Below are positions 39,201 to 54,200 of a DNA stretch of 64,000 nt, piece by piece. The first letter of the stretch is position 1. Each line of letters starts with the position of its first letter. The DNA is taken from positions 1 through 64,000 of the forward strand of contig NZ_NTFY01000074.1 of NCBI RefSeq assembly GCF_002289565.1. The letters are read 5' to 3'. The notes below the pieces were generated by a model that was not told where the DNA came from, made no database searches, and was given only the letters and a program-made list of their open reading frames with translations. This DNA is from Rhodopirellula sp. SM50. GTDB lineage: Bacteria; Planctomycetota; Planctomycetia; Pirellulales; Pirellulaceae. The translations under genes and the position numbers were made by a program.

Positions 39201-42200
39201 CCGACAACTTGTACGGCGGCACGACACTCGATTTTATGTACGGCAACGGCGGGGCGGACGTCCTTTACCGCGCCGATGGGACAAGGTTCGAGTCGGCCGA
39301 TGATGGCGCTACCGGCGGTGGACTCGAAGGCGACGAGTGGAAACAGTACGCCCGCGACTCCGATCAGGTCTGGTACATCGGCGGCACCAACGCGGCCGAT
39401 CAAATCACGGTCGACTTTGTGACCGAACCGGGCGTTGTGGCTGATCGACACCTGGTCACACGGCTGACGGAAAACAACGGCAACTTCTCCTTCGCCGCCA
39501 ACGTGCGACTGGACTTTACCGCCACCGACGAGAATGACAACGAAGTCTGGCGCAGCGACGACCTGGACTTCAAGCTCGATGACTTGCAATCAGCCGGTGA
39601 CGCCGCCGCGCGCGCTGATGCGCTGACAACCATCGCGACGCAACAGATCGATGAGTCCGAGTTGTTGATGGAGTTGCTTCCGCCGGAAGGCGATTTCCTG
39701 GTCATTCTGATCGATTCACTCGGGGGCAACGATTCGATCAACGTCGGTCCCACCGTCCAAAAGACCGTCTGGATCGATGCCGGCGACGGGGACGATGTCG
39801 TCAAAATCCAGAGCGGCAATTCCATCCTGGTCGACAAGACGGAAAGCTCCGTCGGCAGCACCGAACTGGGAAGCACCGGTGCCGCGAGTCGCAACGATGT
39901 GCCGCGCCAAGCCTTCAACCTGCTGTCACCGGTCGAGGGAAACGACACCGCGTTTGATGGCACCGAGTTGGAGTCGGGAGTGATCGAGTTCAACGACCTG
40001 TCGATCGATAGCCCTGATGACGTGGACTGGTACTCGTTCACGTTTGCCGCCGATGGCACGGCCGCCGGGTCGATCTCCACGGAAAGTGGTGGACCGATCG
40101 ATAACCTGGAGTTGTCGGTCTACACCGCCGCACAGCTGGATCCGATCAGCGGGCCGCTCGAGGGCGAAACACCGATCTTGAACGTGCAATCGTCTGGCGA
40201 CAGCGCAACACTGACAGGCCTGAGTGGGCTGGACGCAGGCACGACCTACTATCTGCGCATTTCAAGCGAGCAAGTTCCGACGCTTTACGATTTGCGTTTC
40301 AACTTGGACGGAATTGCGATCAACGGTAGTCAACCAAAAGTGAGTCTGTCGCTGCGGGAAGATACGATCCGCCGCGATGTCATCATCGGTGGCGCGGGCA
40401 ACGACATCCTGCAAGGTGGCGGCGGTGAAGAATGGATCTTCGGCGGTATCGGTAACGACGTGCTGACCGGCGGTAAGGACCGGCAAGCGAGTGACCTGTT
40501 GTTCGGCGGCGACGGTGACGACACGTTTCAACTCATTTCCGACGCGCTGCCGCTGCTTGCCAATCAACCCAACACGAATTTTGATCCGGCGACGCAAACC
40601 TACTTGCCCACCTTCAGCGATCAGTTCATCGGCGGCGACGGTACCGACCGCGTGTTGTTCTTGGGCGGTGACCTTGATCGTCGCGGACTGCCTGTGCCCG
40701 ATTACAGCTCGCTGCGCTACAACACCGGGCTGCACCGCTATGAATTCACTAGTCTGGTATGGGACATCGGGCTGCAGAGATACCGAACCACCTTCATCGA
40801 CGCCAACGGAAATGATGTTCAAGACGGCGGCGAGTTTACCGTCTACGAACAAGAGTACTTGTTCTATCAAACACGCGACGTTGAATTGACTCAGTTCGAT
40901 ACGCGCGCCGGCGATGATGTCGTCCACGCGGATCCGGAGTTTCAATTCCTTCCCATTGACATCAGTGGGGCGACGCCAGTTTTGGATGCAACCGCCGATG
41001 CATCCCTGTTTGAAGAATGGGGCATCGACCTGGGTGATTTCGAGCAAGGGGCTAGCGAAGCGGCACTCACCATCAACTTGGGACCAGGTAATGATTACGC
41101 CTTTGGTACTTTGCTGGCAGATACGATCCTTGGCGGCCCCGGCAATGACTTCATCGCCGGTCAACAAGGCAACGATCAGATCGATGGCGGATCGGGTGAC
41201 GATTCCATCTTTGGTGGTACGGCGGACGACGCCACTCAAACGGGTTTCCCGCATTACCCGACACTCCCGGCTGGATTCGTTTCCGGTGTCTTTGAATCCG
41301 AATTGTTCGTGTATGGGCTGGCGACACCATCACTGCCGTTTTCATCCACCCGCGGCGGCGTGCAGTTGGAAACTCCACCAACAACCGAAACGGGATTCGA
41401 GTCGTCGTCATTTGGTCTGACGGGTGCGGACGACGGTGATGTGCTTTCAGACCTGCGGACGATCGGTGATTTCAACGGCGATTTTGAGGACGACTTCATC
41501 GTCAGCGGTCGCGAGGTCAGCTACGTCTTGTTGGGTCCGGTCGACTTAAATGACCTCTCGTCGGTCGAGAACGAAGCGAGTTTCATCATCGATCACAACG
41601 CGATCGGATCTCCCGCCGAGCGACAAGGAAACATCAACGGAGATCGCTTCGGAGACTTGACGTTTGTTCGTCGTCAGACAGATCCATCCAGTGGCGCGAC
41701 GCAAACGATCGTCACCGTGGTCCTGGGTAACGAATTGCCCAAACCGGGTCTTTTGTGGCCGCGAGAGTGGAACCAGGAATTCGTCGGCGACTTCTTGAAT
41801 CCAACGATCAGCCGCACGATCCAGCTAGACGAAACACAGCTCTTCGCCGGCAGCCATCCGTCCGTCCAACTGCTCGACCACGACGGTGACGACAACGACG
41901 ACGTTCTTGTCTTCGCCTCGGACATCCCGCCCGGTGGCAGCAATGCCGGATACATCTTTGGTGGAGCAGAGCTGACGTCGGGCGACACTTCGGTCGCCGG
42001 GGCGGTTGCCTCGCTCGATCCGTCCGCATTGGGACTCTCCGGCGGCGGTTATTCGGCGATCGTAATCGGTGACGTTGACGGCGATGACGTCGACGACATC
42101 ACGTATGCGGACGCTGACAACGTGACCGTCAACACCACTCAGTTGGCAACGGTGTTCGGTCCTGAACCATTCAAGATCGCGAGCCTCGGCGACGTCAACA

Positions 42201-45200
42201 ACGACGGCTATGACGATGTCGCGCTCGTGCTGCCCGACGGAGTCGAAGTTCACTATGGCGGTGTCGACGTCGCCAGCTTGTTCAGTAGTGCCGGTGTCGT
42301 GATCCCGGGTTCTGGCCTTTCGCCGATTGCTGGTGATTTCAACGGTGACACGCAAGTTGATCTTGCCATGATCCAGCCGTCCAACACGGCAAGTGACAAC
42401 GTCGCGGTCTTTTACTCCGCCGCAAACCTTTCCGGCAACGTTGCGATCGGAAACGCGGATGTCACCTTGCCGTTTTCGGGACAGCTGATCCCGCCCGATG
42501 CGTTCCTCCGCTTCGACAATGATGTGTTACGGCTTCCACATTCCGTTCTCGATGGCAGGACCAAGTTGACGATCAGCCTGACCGCGCGTCCGCATTTTGC
42601 CAACGGTCACTCGGCCTACGCGCTGATCAGTGGCGCGAATGCGACCGACTCGAACGAGTTTCTGCTCGAGTTCGCCAACCCGACCACCGTGCATCTGACG
42701 GTTGACGGCAACAGTTACAGCTGGACAGTGCCCGACACAAGCGATCGCTTCCACCACTGGGCTTTGACGATCAATGATTCACCCAGCACGGTCGCGTTGT
42801 TTCTCGATGGCGTCTCGATGAACGATGCCAACATCGGCAGCGATCCCAACCGCTACGATTACACGGGCGGAGCAATCGACCTGGCGGCCAACGGGTTGGT
42901 GATCGGCCAGGAACAAGATTCCGTCGGCGGAAACTTTGACGCGAATCAATCGTTCGTCGGGGAACTGGCCGAGTTGAGCGTGTGGAATGTTGCGCTCGAT
43001 GCCGCGACGATCGCGAGCCTGGAAAGTAGCGGCGTGGTCGGCACAGAGACGACGCTCGACCACTGGTACCAATTCGCGGCGTCGACCGGTGACAACGTCT
43101 CGGACGGCAAAGGCACCGCCGACGGAACCTTGGACGACGAACCGTTGCGGCCACAGCGAGATTCGGGATTCAGTTCCATCGGCGGCGCGCTGATCGCACC
43201 GGGCATCGGCCTCAATTCGGATGACATCGACGACCTGTTGATCCCGGCTGGACTCTCGTCCAACCAGTTGGGCCAGCGTGACGCGGGAAGGGTCTACGTC
43301 GTCTACGGATCGTTGGGCGAAAGCATGCTTCCAACCGACTTCGACGTGTTGGAGAATTTTTCGGTATCGGGCAGCGGTTCCTTCGTTGTCGATCGTGGGA
43401 CAGGACGTCCGGCGCTGTTCGACGATGGCGGCAATCCGTTCAGTCTGCAAAGTCAATCCGAGAAATGGTTCAAGTTCACGACGCTTGGTGACGGCAAGAG
43501 CGGCGATGCGATTCGTTTCGACGGACAGGTCATCGGCGATCTGCTGGATGCTCGCGGCAGGGTCCTGGCAGCGGGTCAGCAGGCGTTTGACCTCCGCGCC
43601 ATTGAAGCGGGCACGTACTACTTGCGCGTGTTCAGCCAGGATCGTTCCGACGCGACGTCCAGCGGGTTCGGGCCTGCCGATGTGATCGTCGATACTTTGC
43701 TCGATGAAAACGACGGTAACACCGCCAGGACAGGGAATCTGATTGCAAGTCCGGGCGGTTCCGGAATCAGTCTGCGTGAAGCGATTCTTGCGGCAAACAA
43801 TTCGCCCGGTTCACAAACCATCCGTTTCGCGACCGGCTTGAGCGGATCGATGGAGCTCGCATCGACGCTCGGAGAAATCACGATCTCGGACGACTTGATC
43901 ATTGTCGGACCGGGAGCCGATCAGCTGACGTTGGACGCGGGAGAGGACGGATTCCGAATCTTCGACATCAATGATGGCGTTGGTAATACGATCATCGATG
44001 TGGTGATCGACGGTGTCACACTGACCGGTGGAGACGCATCCGGCGATGGCGGTGCGATTCGCAGTGTCGAATCGCTGCAGATTTCCGGCAGCCGAGTCGT
44101 GCAGAACAGCTCGAGTCGTCATGCGGGCGGAATCTTCAACGACGGTGGAAGCCTCACGATTGTCGACAGCACGGTCTCAGGCAACGCAGCGAACAACACC
44201 GGCGGCGGCGTCCGCAGCGAGGACGGCACATTGACGGTTTCTGGTTCAATGTTCGCGCTGAACACATCCGGTTTTGGCGGAGGCGGCATCTTCAGCCTTC
44301 GAAACGACCTGACGATCGACAACAGCACGTTTTCGCAGAACGAGGCTCGAACGAACGGGGGCGGAGTTTTCGTCGGACAAGGCAACAACACGAGTGAAAT
44401 CTACAACTCGACGTTCACGTTGAATAAGAGCGACAGTAACGCCAACAATGTCGGACTCGGTGGCGGGATTCGGGATCACAACGGAGTCTCAATTCTGCTT
44501 CACAACACGATTGTCGCTGGCAATACCACGGGAAGCACCGGCGCATTCGATGACTTCTCGGGAAGCACCGGCGCGGCAAGTTCCTTCAACCTGATCGGAT
44601 CCGATGCGGGATTGACCGGCATCACCCATGGGGCCCAGGGCAATCAAATCGGAACGGCGGCCAATCCGATCGATGCAATTCTTGGCGATTTGGCTGGCAA
44701 CGGCGGACCGACCGCCACTCATCTTCCCGCCGCTTCCAGCCCTGCGATCGACGCCGGCAGTACGTCCACGTGGGTCGACCAACGTGGGCGACCGCGTCCA
44801 CTCGATGGCAACGGAGACGGCGTCGCGGCGGCTGACATCGGTGCGGTCGAAGTCGGCGACGCCTTCACCATCGAATTCGAGGCTCCGATTCGCGGTCAGT
44901 CCCATGAATCCTCGACGCTACCGGATCGTGATCGACTGACGGGCGGTCAAGGTCAAGACATTTTGGTTGGCGGTCCCGGACTGGATCTGTTGATCGGTGA
45001 CAGCGGCAACGACGAATTCCGTGGCGAACCGATTGAGATTCTGGACGGATCGATCATCGAACCGCAAACCAGCCCGCTGGCCGCGGAATTATCCTACAAC
45101 GACGTGCTGAATCCTCTCGACCCGATCGTCGACGAGATCTCCGACGTCGGATTGCTGGTCGCCATTCATCAGCAACTCGGCCGCCCGGTGACCAATGGCG

Positions 45201-48200
45201 GCACGGTCGTTCACAGCGAGTTACGGGCATCCGAGTTGGCTTCGATCACCTTCCTGGACGCCTCGTACCGCGGTATCACGGATCTGGCCGGCATCGAGAA
45301 TCTGGTCAATCTCCGCACGCTCGATCTGGCAGGAAACAATCTTAGCCATGAAGCGTTACAGCATCTGCGGCCGAGCGTTTCCACCGCGGCGTTGCGGAGC
45401 GGTGAGTTGATCGGATTGTCGCGACTGGAAAGTCTGGACATCAGCAACAACATCGACATCGAATATCTCGATGCGCTCGACAACCTGGTGACACTGGAAA
45501 GCCTGAACGCGCTCGGGACCCGCGTGGACGCGTTCGCACCGAGCACAACCGATACGCTTGATCAACTCATCCATTTGACGACGCTCACATTGCCGATCCC
45601 GTCCTTCGCAGGTTTCGATCACTTCGAAACCGCGCGGCTGGGAACCGATGCACCGTCGAGCAGTTGGACCTTTTTCGACAACGGGCAAAGCACCGTCAGC
45701 ATCGTTTCCGACGGCATCAACGGCACGCAATCGCTGGAAATCCGCCCGGTTCCAACACCGATCATCAACAGCAGCGAAGACTTTGAGTCGGCAGCATTGG
45801 GCGATACTGCGCCAGTGGATTGGGCATTCGTTTTCGAACGATTAACAAGTCCGCGTGTCATTATGGATGGGGTCGCTGCAACGCAGTCACTCCTTCTCTC
45901 GCCACCACTTCCGATGTTGCATGAGGATTTCAACTCCGCGGTGGTCGGTCCAACGGCACCGGCGGGCTGGAGTTTCTACCAAGACGCAAACACGAGTTTG
46001 GACGTCGAGGTTGTCAGCAATGCCATTTTTGATACGAACTCATTGCGACTTGCGCAGAGTTCAGTGACGCCGATTACCGAGGATTTTGAATCGACAACTC
46101 CCGGGAATGTGCCTGTTGATTGGGCCTTTACGGGGAGCGGCGCGAGAGATGTCGAGGTGGTCGATATCGGGACCCAGACCCACCAGCTTGAGATAGAAGC
46201 CGGTTTCCTCGGCATGGGTTTGGGGGAGGCGTCTTGGACCGTTGGTGATCTTGGCGGAATGGCTCAACCCGTTCTCCGCTTCGACCGTTCCGGTCTTATC
46301 AACGATGCCTTTTCAGGCAGCTTCACAGGCAGCGCCAATGCGGATGGAGTCGCAGTCAGCAATGACGGCTCCACTTGGTATCCGATCTGGGATAACGCTA
46401 CCAACGTCGGTTTGGAGGGAACCGGGATACCGCTCACGGGACTACCCATCGTGCCGGGCCCTGGTTTCCAAATTCGATTTCAAAACTATAGCGATTTTGG
46501 CACCGAAACAGTCAGATTCGACAACATCGAAATCTCCGACGCAGCTCCCGACGCGCTGAAGGAGGCGACATGGTCGGTCGATTTGAGTGGCATCAATCGT
46601 CCTGTGTTGAGTTGGATTCAACGCGATGACGGTTTGGACGAACTGACTCCATTTGCCAGTTCACCGTTCACGGGTCATTCCAATGCTGATGGCGTGGCCG
46701 TGAGCAACGATGGAGGAACGAATTGGTATCCGATTTGGAACGAAGCTGCACAGACGGGTACTGATTCTGTCGAGCTCGATCTGACTACCGTCGGTCTGCC
46801 CTTTACTCCCGGTGCCTCCTTCCTCGTCAAGTTTCAGAGCTATGGAGACGATGGCAGCAGGCTCTACGACAATATCCAAATCGTCGATATCGATCCGCTG
46901 ATTGTTTCCAGCGAGGATTTCAATTCCGCGGTGGTTGGTCCGACGGCACCGGCGGGCTGGAGTTTCTACCAAGACGCAAACACGAGTTTGGACGTCGAGG
47001 TTGTCAGCAATGCCATTTTTGATACGAACTCATTGCGACTTGCGCAGAGTTCAGTGACGCCGATTACCGAGGATTTTGAATCGACAACTCCCGGGAATGT
47101 GCCTGTTGATTGGGCCTTTACGGGGAGCGGCGCGAGAGATGTCGAGGTGGTCGATATCGGGACCCAGACCCACCAGCTTGAGATAGAAGCCGGTTTCCTC
47201 GGCATGGGTTTGGGGGAGGCGTCTTGGACCGTTGGTGATCTTGGCGGAATGGCTCAACCCGTTCTCCGCTTCGACCGTTCCGGTCTTATCAACGATGCCT
47301 TTTCAGGCAGCTTCACAGGCAGCGCCAATGCGGATGGAGTCGCAGTCAGCAATGACGGCTCCACTTGGTATCCGATCTGGGATAACGCTACCAACGTCGG
47401 TTTGGAGGGAACCGGGATACCGCTCACGGGACTACCCATCGTGCCGGGCCCTGGTTTCCAAATTCGATTTCAAAACTATAGCGATTTTGGCACCGAAACA
47501 GTCAGATTCGACAACATCGAAATCTCCGACGCAGCTCCCGACGCGCTGAAGGAGGCGACATGGTCGGTCGATTTGAGTGGCATCAATCGTCCTGTGTTGA
47601 GTTGGATTCAACGCGATGACGGTTTGGACGAACTGACTCCATTTGCCAGTTCACCGTTCACGGGTCATTCCAATGCTGATGGCGTGGCCGTGAGCAACGA
47701 TGGAGGAACGAATTGGTATCCGATTTGGAACGAAGCTGCACAGACGGGTACTGATTCTGTCGAGCTCGATCTGACTACCGTCGGTCTGCCCTTTACTCCC
47801 GGTGCCTCCTTCCTCGTCAAGTTTCAGAGCTATGGAGACGATGGCAGCAGACTCTACGACAATATCCAAATCGTCGAGCGAACCCCAACAGGTCTCTCTG
47901 AATCAACCTGGAGTGTTGATCTCAGCAAATCGAGTCATCCTGAACTCCAATTCGATTACAAGGATATCGGAGATCATACCAATGCTCCATTTTCCGGTTC
48001 CTTCACCGGATCGTTCAATGCCGATGGTGTCGCGGTTTCGAACGATGGGACGACGTGGTACCCGGTTTGGGATGCGGTTTCAGTCAGCGGAACGCAGACG
48101 GTCACGATTGACTTGACGACTAAAAGTCTGCCCTTCCTGCCGGGTGCGAATTTCCAGGTCCGCTTCCAAAATTATGGCTTCGAAGGCTCACGCGTCTTTG

Positions 48201-51200
48201 ACAACATCTCGATCACCGACGTCTCGCCAGAAGGCGATGGCTATGCCGACTGGGCTGTCGACTTGAGCAATGCCGTTCAGCCTGTTTTAAGCTTCACCCA
48301 CGATGCCACCACGCCGGAGTGGAGCTTCAGTGGAGTATTTACCGGCATTCAAAGTGCCAGTGGACGTGTCGAAGTCAGCAACGATGGCGTGAACTGGTTT
48401 ACCGCTCTCGACTTGGATCAGAACGATGGGGTCGAACCGATCGCGATCGACCTGAGCGCCCTTCCGATCACTCCCGATGCCGGATTCCGCGCCAGGTTTC
48501 GACACATCGGTCACGACGGATCGTTCCGACTTTTCGATGACATCCGAATCGTGGATGTCGCCGCAAAACTGAATCCGGACGATCAGAATCTTGTCTTCCC
48601 GGAACAGTCGACCATCTCGATCGAGCTCGCCGCGTCGCAGACTTGGCAGGTCGTTGATCCGCTAGGTGCGACCATCGCCAGCGGGGCAAGCACCCAAGTC
48701 AACTTTGACGCCGCCGACAACGGCACGTACATGGTCCGCAAGCAACGCGTCGACGCCTCGGGCTTCGATGACTGGTTCCCCGTCGCCGTGGTCAACGCCG
48801 CGCCGACGATCGTGCAATTGCCCGACTTTGCGCTTGCCAACGGCAATGGCGGCGCCAACGAGGGTGATACCGTGACGCTCGGTGCCCGTAGCAACGGCGC
48901 CACGCAGGTCACGGTGCCGGTTCAGCTCAATGGCGTTCGATTCGATGACCTGATCCTCTCCGACTCGGGCGTCGCCGACCTGCCGTCATTGGCGATCAGC
49001 ACACAAATCATCGATCCGGCCGGTGTCACCACCGACCTCTCGCATGCGGCACTCGAGTTCAATAACAACGTCCTGATTCTTGATTCGTCGGTCGTCGATC
49101 AGCGAAACAGTTTGACTTCGGCGTTCTGGGTCAAGCCGACGGGGGCATTCCCGCAGACCATCCTCAGTGCCCAAAATGCCTCGGCAAACCCGGAATTGGA
49201 AATCACGCTCACTGGAGCGACAACGCTGACGGTTCACGACAAGGGGACTTCTCAAGACTTCACCGTGCCTGCGATCGACGACGGCGAATGGCACCAGGTG
49301 ACGGTCGTCCGTGATACGGCTGCCGGCGAAGTCCGTGTCTACGTCGATGGCGCCGAGTCGGCGGAGCGATTGACGGCGACACTGGCATCGCTGACGGTAT
49401 CCGACGAAGGTCTGTATGTTGGACAAAAGTTGGGTCAATTCGTGACCTCGGCCCTGAACGGCACGCTCGATGAATTGGCCTTCTGGAATCGTGCCCTGAC
49501 CGCGGACGAGATCGGAGAACTTGCCTCGCAGAACGAGATTCTTCAAGACTCCAATTTGATCGGCTACTGGCCGCTCAACGCCGGCGGTGGCAGCGTTGTC
49601 CTCGATTCAAGTTCGGGTGGTCACGACGGACGACTGACAACCTTGACGAACGAACCCGTCGAAACCCACCGTTACCCGCTGACCGCGAACCTGGACGACT
49701 CACTGGGCGGTCCGTCACTTGTCGGTGCGGGCACCGTGACGGCCGACGGATATGTGTTTAACGCGGGCGAAGGTCCCAACGTCAGTGGCATCGTCGATCC
49801 AGCAAGCTATTCGATTGAATTCGAATTCGCGATCGACAATACGTCCGGTTACAAGAAACTGCTCGACTTCAAGGATCGAACGTCAGACAACGGACTGTAC
49901 GTCTTCAATGGAATCGTTAGGTTTTACAACAGAAGCGGCAATCCGTCGGCGGGCTCGATTTCGATCCTCGCCTCGCAGTCACATAAGTTACGGATCGATC
50001 GCGACGGAACATCGAAACAAGTTCAAGTCTTCGTCGACGACGAGCTTCAAATCTCGTTCGTCGATGCACCCGATGATTCGGTGTTCGACGGCCCGGGCGG
50101 CATCATCCACTTGCTCCGAGACGACGCCCTTCCGAGCGAAAATCCGAGCGGTGTGCTGACGTCGCTGCGCACGGTCGACTTAGCCGGCTCGTTGCAGCCG
50201 CCGCAGTGGTCCACCGACGTGCCGGCGGAATCGATCCGATCGGTTCAGCTCGTCGACAACGGCGACTATACCTTCCGTGTTTTGATTCACGATGACGACG
50301 GCGGGTTCGCCGCCGCCGACCGCGTCTTCTCAGTCAATAACGTCGATCCGGTGATCAGTGATCCGCCCGCCGCGGCGGCTCCACTCGCAGCGTCTGCCGG
50401 GACGACGATCAAACTGGACAAACGCGTCAGTGATGTCGGCGTCGACGATACGTTCACTTACCTTTGGGAAGTCACGAATGACAACGGCCAGGCAATTCTG
50501 ACTTCGGATGAACTGAAGTTCGAGTTCACGCCCGAGTACGCCGGCAACTACACCGCCAAGCTGACGGTGACGGATAAGGATGGCGGCATCTCCAGTGTGA
50601 CCGAAGAATTCGAAGTCAAACCGGTCGTGGCGATCAACGCTCCCGCGTCCTCCGAAGCGGGCAAGCTGATCACGTTGACTCCCGATGGTTCGACGCCGCT
50701 CGCCCCGGCGGGACTGCTACGAGGCGATGCCCGATCGGTCGAACGGGGTTATCAGTGGGAGTTTGTCAGCGTGCCGCCGACTGCGCCAATCGTCGGAGCT
50801 CTGGATGAGCGAGAACTCAACTTCTTTCCCACCGTCGCGGGCAACTACGAAGTCAAGCTGATCATCACCGACCAGTTCTACACCACGGTCGGCGGCACCA
50901 AAACGCTGAACAGTTCGATCTCCAATGAAACCACTTCGGTGTTGACCGTCGGCGCGGCGGGAGCGATCTCGATCGTGGCACCGACCCAACCGGCCGGTGA
51001 AGGTGACACGCTCGTGTTCTCTATCGCGGGGCTGCCGCCGGTCATCGAAGATCGCGCCTTCGACTGGATTGTCGTCGGCGGAGCGTCGAACACGCTTCCA
51101 GTCGAAGACCCGGCAACGTTTGCCTTTCAGCCGACCGACGATGGAATCTACACCATCAGCTTGACCGTGATCGATTTGGTCATGGGACGATTCTATTTCC

Positions 51201-54200
51201 GATCGGCACCCGACGTGATCGTCACCGTCCACAATGCCAAGCCGGTGATCGTCGCCAACGCCGTCGAAGGCCTCGAAGGTTCGCCGGTGACGCTCACTGC
51301 CACGGTCACCGATCCCGGCGTCAGTGACACACACACCTACTCGATCGATTGGGGTGACGGAACGGCTGCCTCCACGGGCAACGTCACCGGCGGCAACATT
51401 TCCGTGACACGTGCGTCGGGCTACACACAAGACGGCACGTACACCGCGACGATCTCGGTTACCGATTCGGGCACGCCGGCGGCGACGCGCACGATCAGCG
51501 TTCCCCTTGTGATCCGCAACGTCGTACCGACGGGCGTCGACGACACGCCGGCGACCGACGAAGACACTGCGCTGACCGGACTGAATCTAGTCACCAACGA
51601 TACCGATCCCGGCGCCGATCTGCTGAGCGTCGATTCGGTCGCGTTGGTCTCAAACAAAGGAGCCACCGTCACGCTCGTCGGCGGACTGGTCACCTACGAC
51701 CCGCGCGGCTCGGCGACATTGAATGCTTTGATGGCCGGCCAAACGGTGATCGACGAATTCACCTACGTCGTCAGCGACGACTTCGGTGACAAGGACACCG
51801 CGACGGTCTCCGTGACGGTCACCGGTGTCAACGACGCGCCGATCGCCAACACGGATCGGGCTTCGATCACGGAAAACTCGACCAACGTCACCGGCTCACT
51901 GCTCGCCAATGATACCGATGTCGACACCGGCGTCAGCATCCTGGCGGTCAGCGAGATCGCCGGTGTCAGCAACGACGCGACCGATGTGGTGGGCAGCTAC
52001 GGAACGCTTGACTGGAACAGCGACGGCACCTTTACCTACACGCTGGACAACGCCAACGGGGCCGTCGAGCAACTAGTCGCCGGGCAAAAGCTGGAAGACA
52101 GCTTCGAGTACACGATGACCGACGGCGTGCTGACAAGCACCGCCTCGCTGACCGTCGCGATCAACGGCGTCAACGACCCACCGGTCGCGGCTGCTGATTC
52201 GGCAGCCGTCGATCTGCGAACAGCGACGACGGCGATCGGCCAGTTGCTGGACAACGACGGCGATGTCGACGATGTGATCGCCCTGGCCACCGTCAACGGC
52301 GACGCCGCCAATGTCGGTAAACAGTTCACATTGCCCTCTGGCGCGCTGCTGCGAGTCAAAACGGACGGCGAGTTCGAATACGATCCCAACGGTGCCTTCG
52401 ATTCGCTACCCGGTGGAGCGTCGCAAGTCGACACCTTCGCCTACACGATCACCGACACCGCGGGCAACACGGCTGCCAATACCGCGGCGATCACCGTGAT
52501 CGGCAAAAATGACGCGCCGCGTTCGATCACGCTCGGCAACACCAGCGTGTTTGACGATGCGACGGCGGGAACGGTCGTTGGAGCACTGGCGAGCTTCGAC
52601 GTCGACAACGGTGACACGACCACGATCACCATCGATCCGGCAAACAACGGCGGTGGTCGCTTCGCGGCAAGCGGAAACGAACTGGTAATCGCCACTGGAG
52701 CACCGACTCTGACCGTCGGCAGCCATGTGATCACGCTGGTCAGCACCGACGCAATCGGCGCGTCCTTGGAGCAATCCTTCAACGTTTCCATCCTCCCCGC
52801 GCCGGTCGATCCGACGCCGGAACTGGACATGGCCGCACTTTCGGCCTCCGCGCTGACCGTTCGTCGCAACGGCAATCATTTTGAAGTCGTCGATCAGACC
52901 GACACCGTCGTGCTTTCGCAGCGACTTGATCAAACCCAATCGCTGGTGATTCGCGGCACGGACGCGGCCGACGAGCAAGTGACGGTGGACTACGCGTCCG
53001 GCGGCGCGTTCGAATTGTTCCGCGGCATCAACTTCGAAGCCGGCGACGGCGGCATGGACGGACTCTCCGTGATCGGCATCCCGGCGACGATGACTGCGAC
53101 GCATGTGTCCAGCGGCGCGGGAGCCGGAGACGCTCAAGTCGTGATCAATGACGGAAGCCTTCAAAACGCCGTGCAGTTCAGTGGCGTCCAGCCGCTCAGC
53201 ATCACCGGCATGGCACAGATCCGCTTCGACGCCAACACGATCGGAACGAGCACGCTGGACATTGGAGGGCAAACACTGACGCTTGACAGCAGCGGCCCGG
53301 TGAACCTGCCCGACCGCACACTGCTCAACGGCGGCACGATTTCTTCGACCGGGTTGATTTCGCTGGGCAGTGGTGAAACGCTGACCGGCAACGGCACGGT
53401 CGCGGGTCCGTTCAGCGGACAGGCCGGGTCGGTCGTGATGCTCGACGGTGACTTGACCGTCGGTGACAGTTCGGCCGCCGGCTTCGCGACCGATGGTGAA
53501 CTTCACGTCAGCGCCCACGCGCTGACGTTGCTGGATTCCGATCGAGTGGTGCTCGGATCGTTAACCGATCTGGGCAACGCCACGCTGGCAGGTCAATTGA
53601 TCGCGGCCAACGGATTTGTGCTCGAGTCCGGACGCAGCGTCACCGGTTTCGGCACGCTTGATTCGACCAACGACATCGCGCTCAGCTCACTGGTCAACGG
53701 TTCGGTCACGGGCAACAGCGCCGCCCAGCCGATCACGCTGAGCGGATTCATCAAGGGCATTGGGGCGCTGGACCACGTCAACATCACCGGCCAGCACAGC
53801 CCCGGATTAAGCCCGGCACAGGTTGTCGGTGGCAGTGTCAACTACTCCAACACCGCGACCGTCGAATTGGAAATTGGTGGCACGACGCCGGGCTCGACCG
53901 GTCACGATCAACTTCGTCATACCGGCCTATTATCGGTTGATGGTGATCTGGTCGTGACGCTCATAAACGACTTTGTTCCCGCCGCGGGCGATGAATTTTT
54001 GCTGATCACCGCCGATGGCGGCGTGAGTGGAACATTTGATACCGTGACGCTTCCCGAGCTGCCCGACGAACTCGGTTGGGAACTGAGTTACTCGGCCAGC
54101 GAAATGCGTCTGGCAGTCGTCAGCCTGCCGGCGATCGAGTCGGTGCTGGTCAATGGCAGCACGGCAGGGGGCCGATCGATGATTCGGTCGCTGGAGGTCA

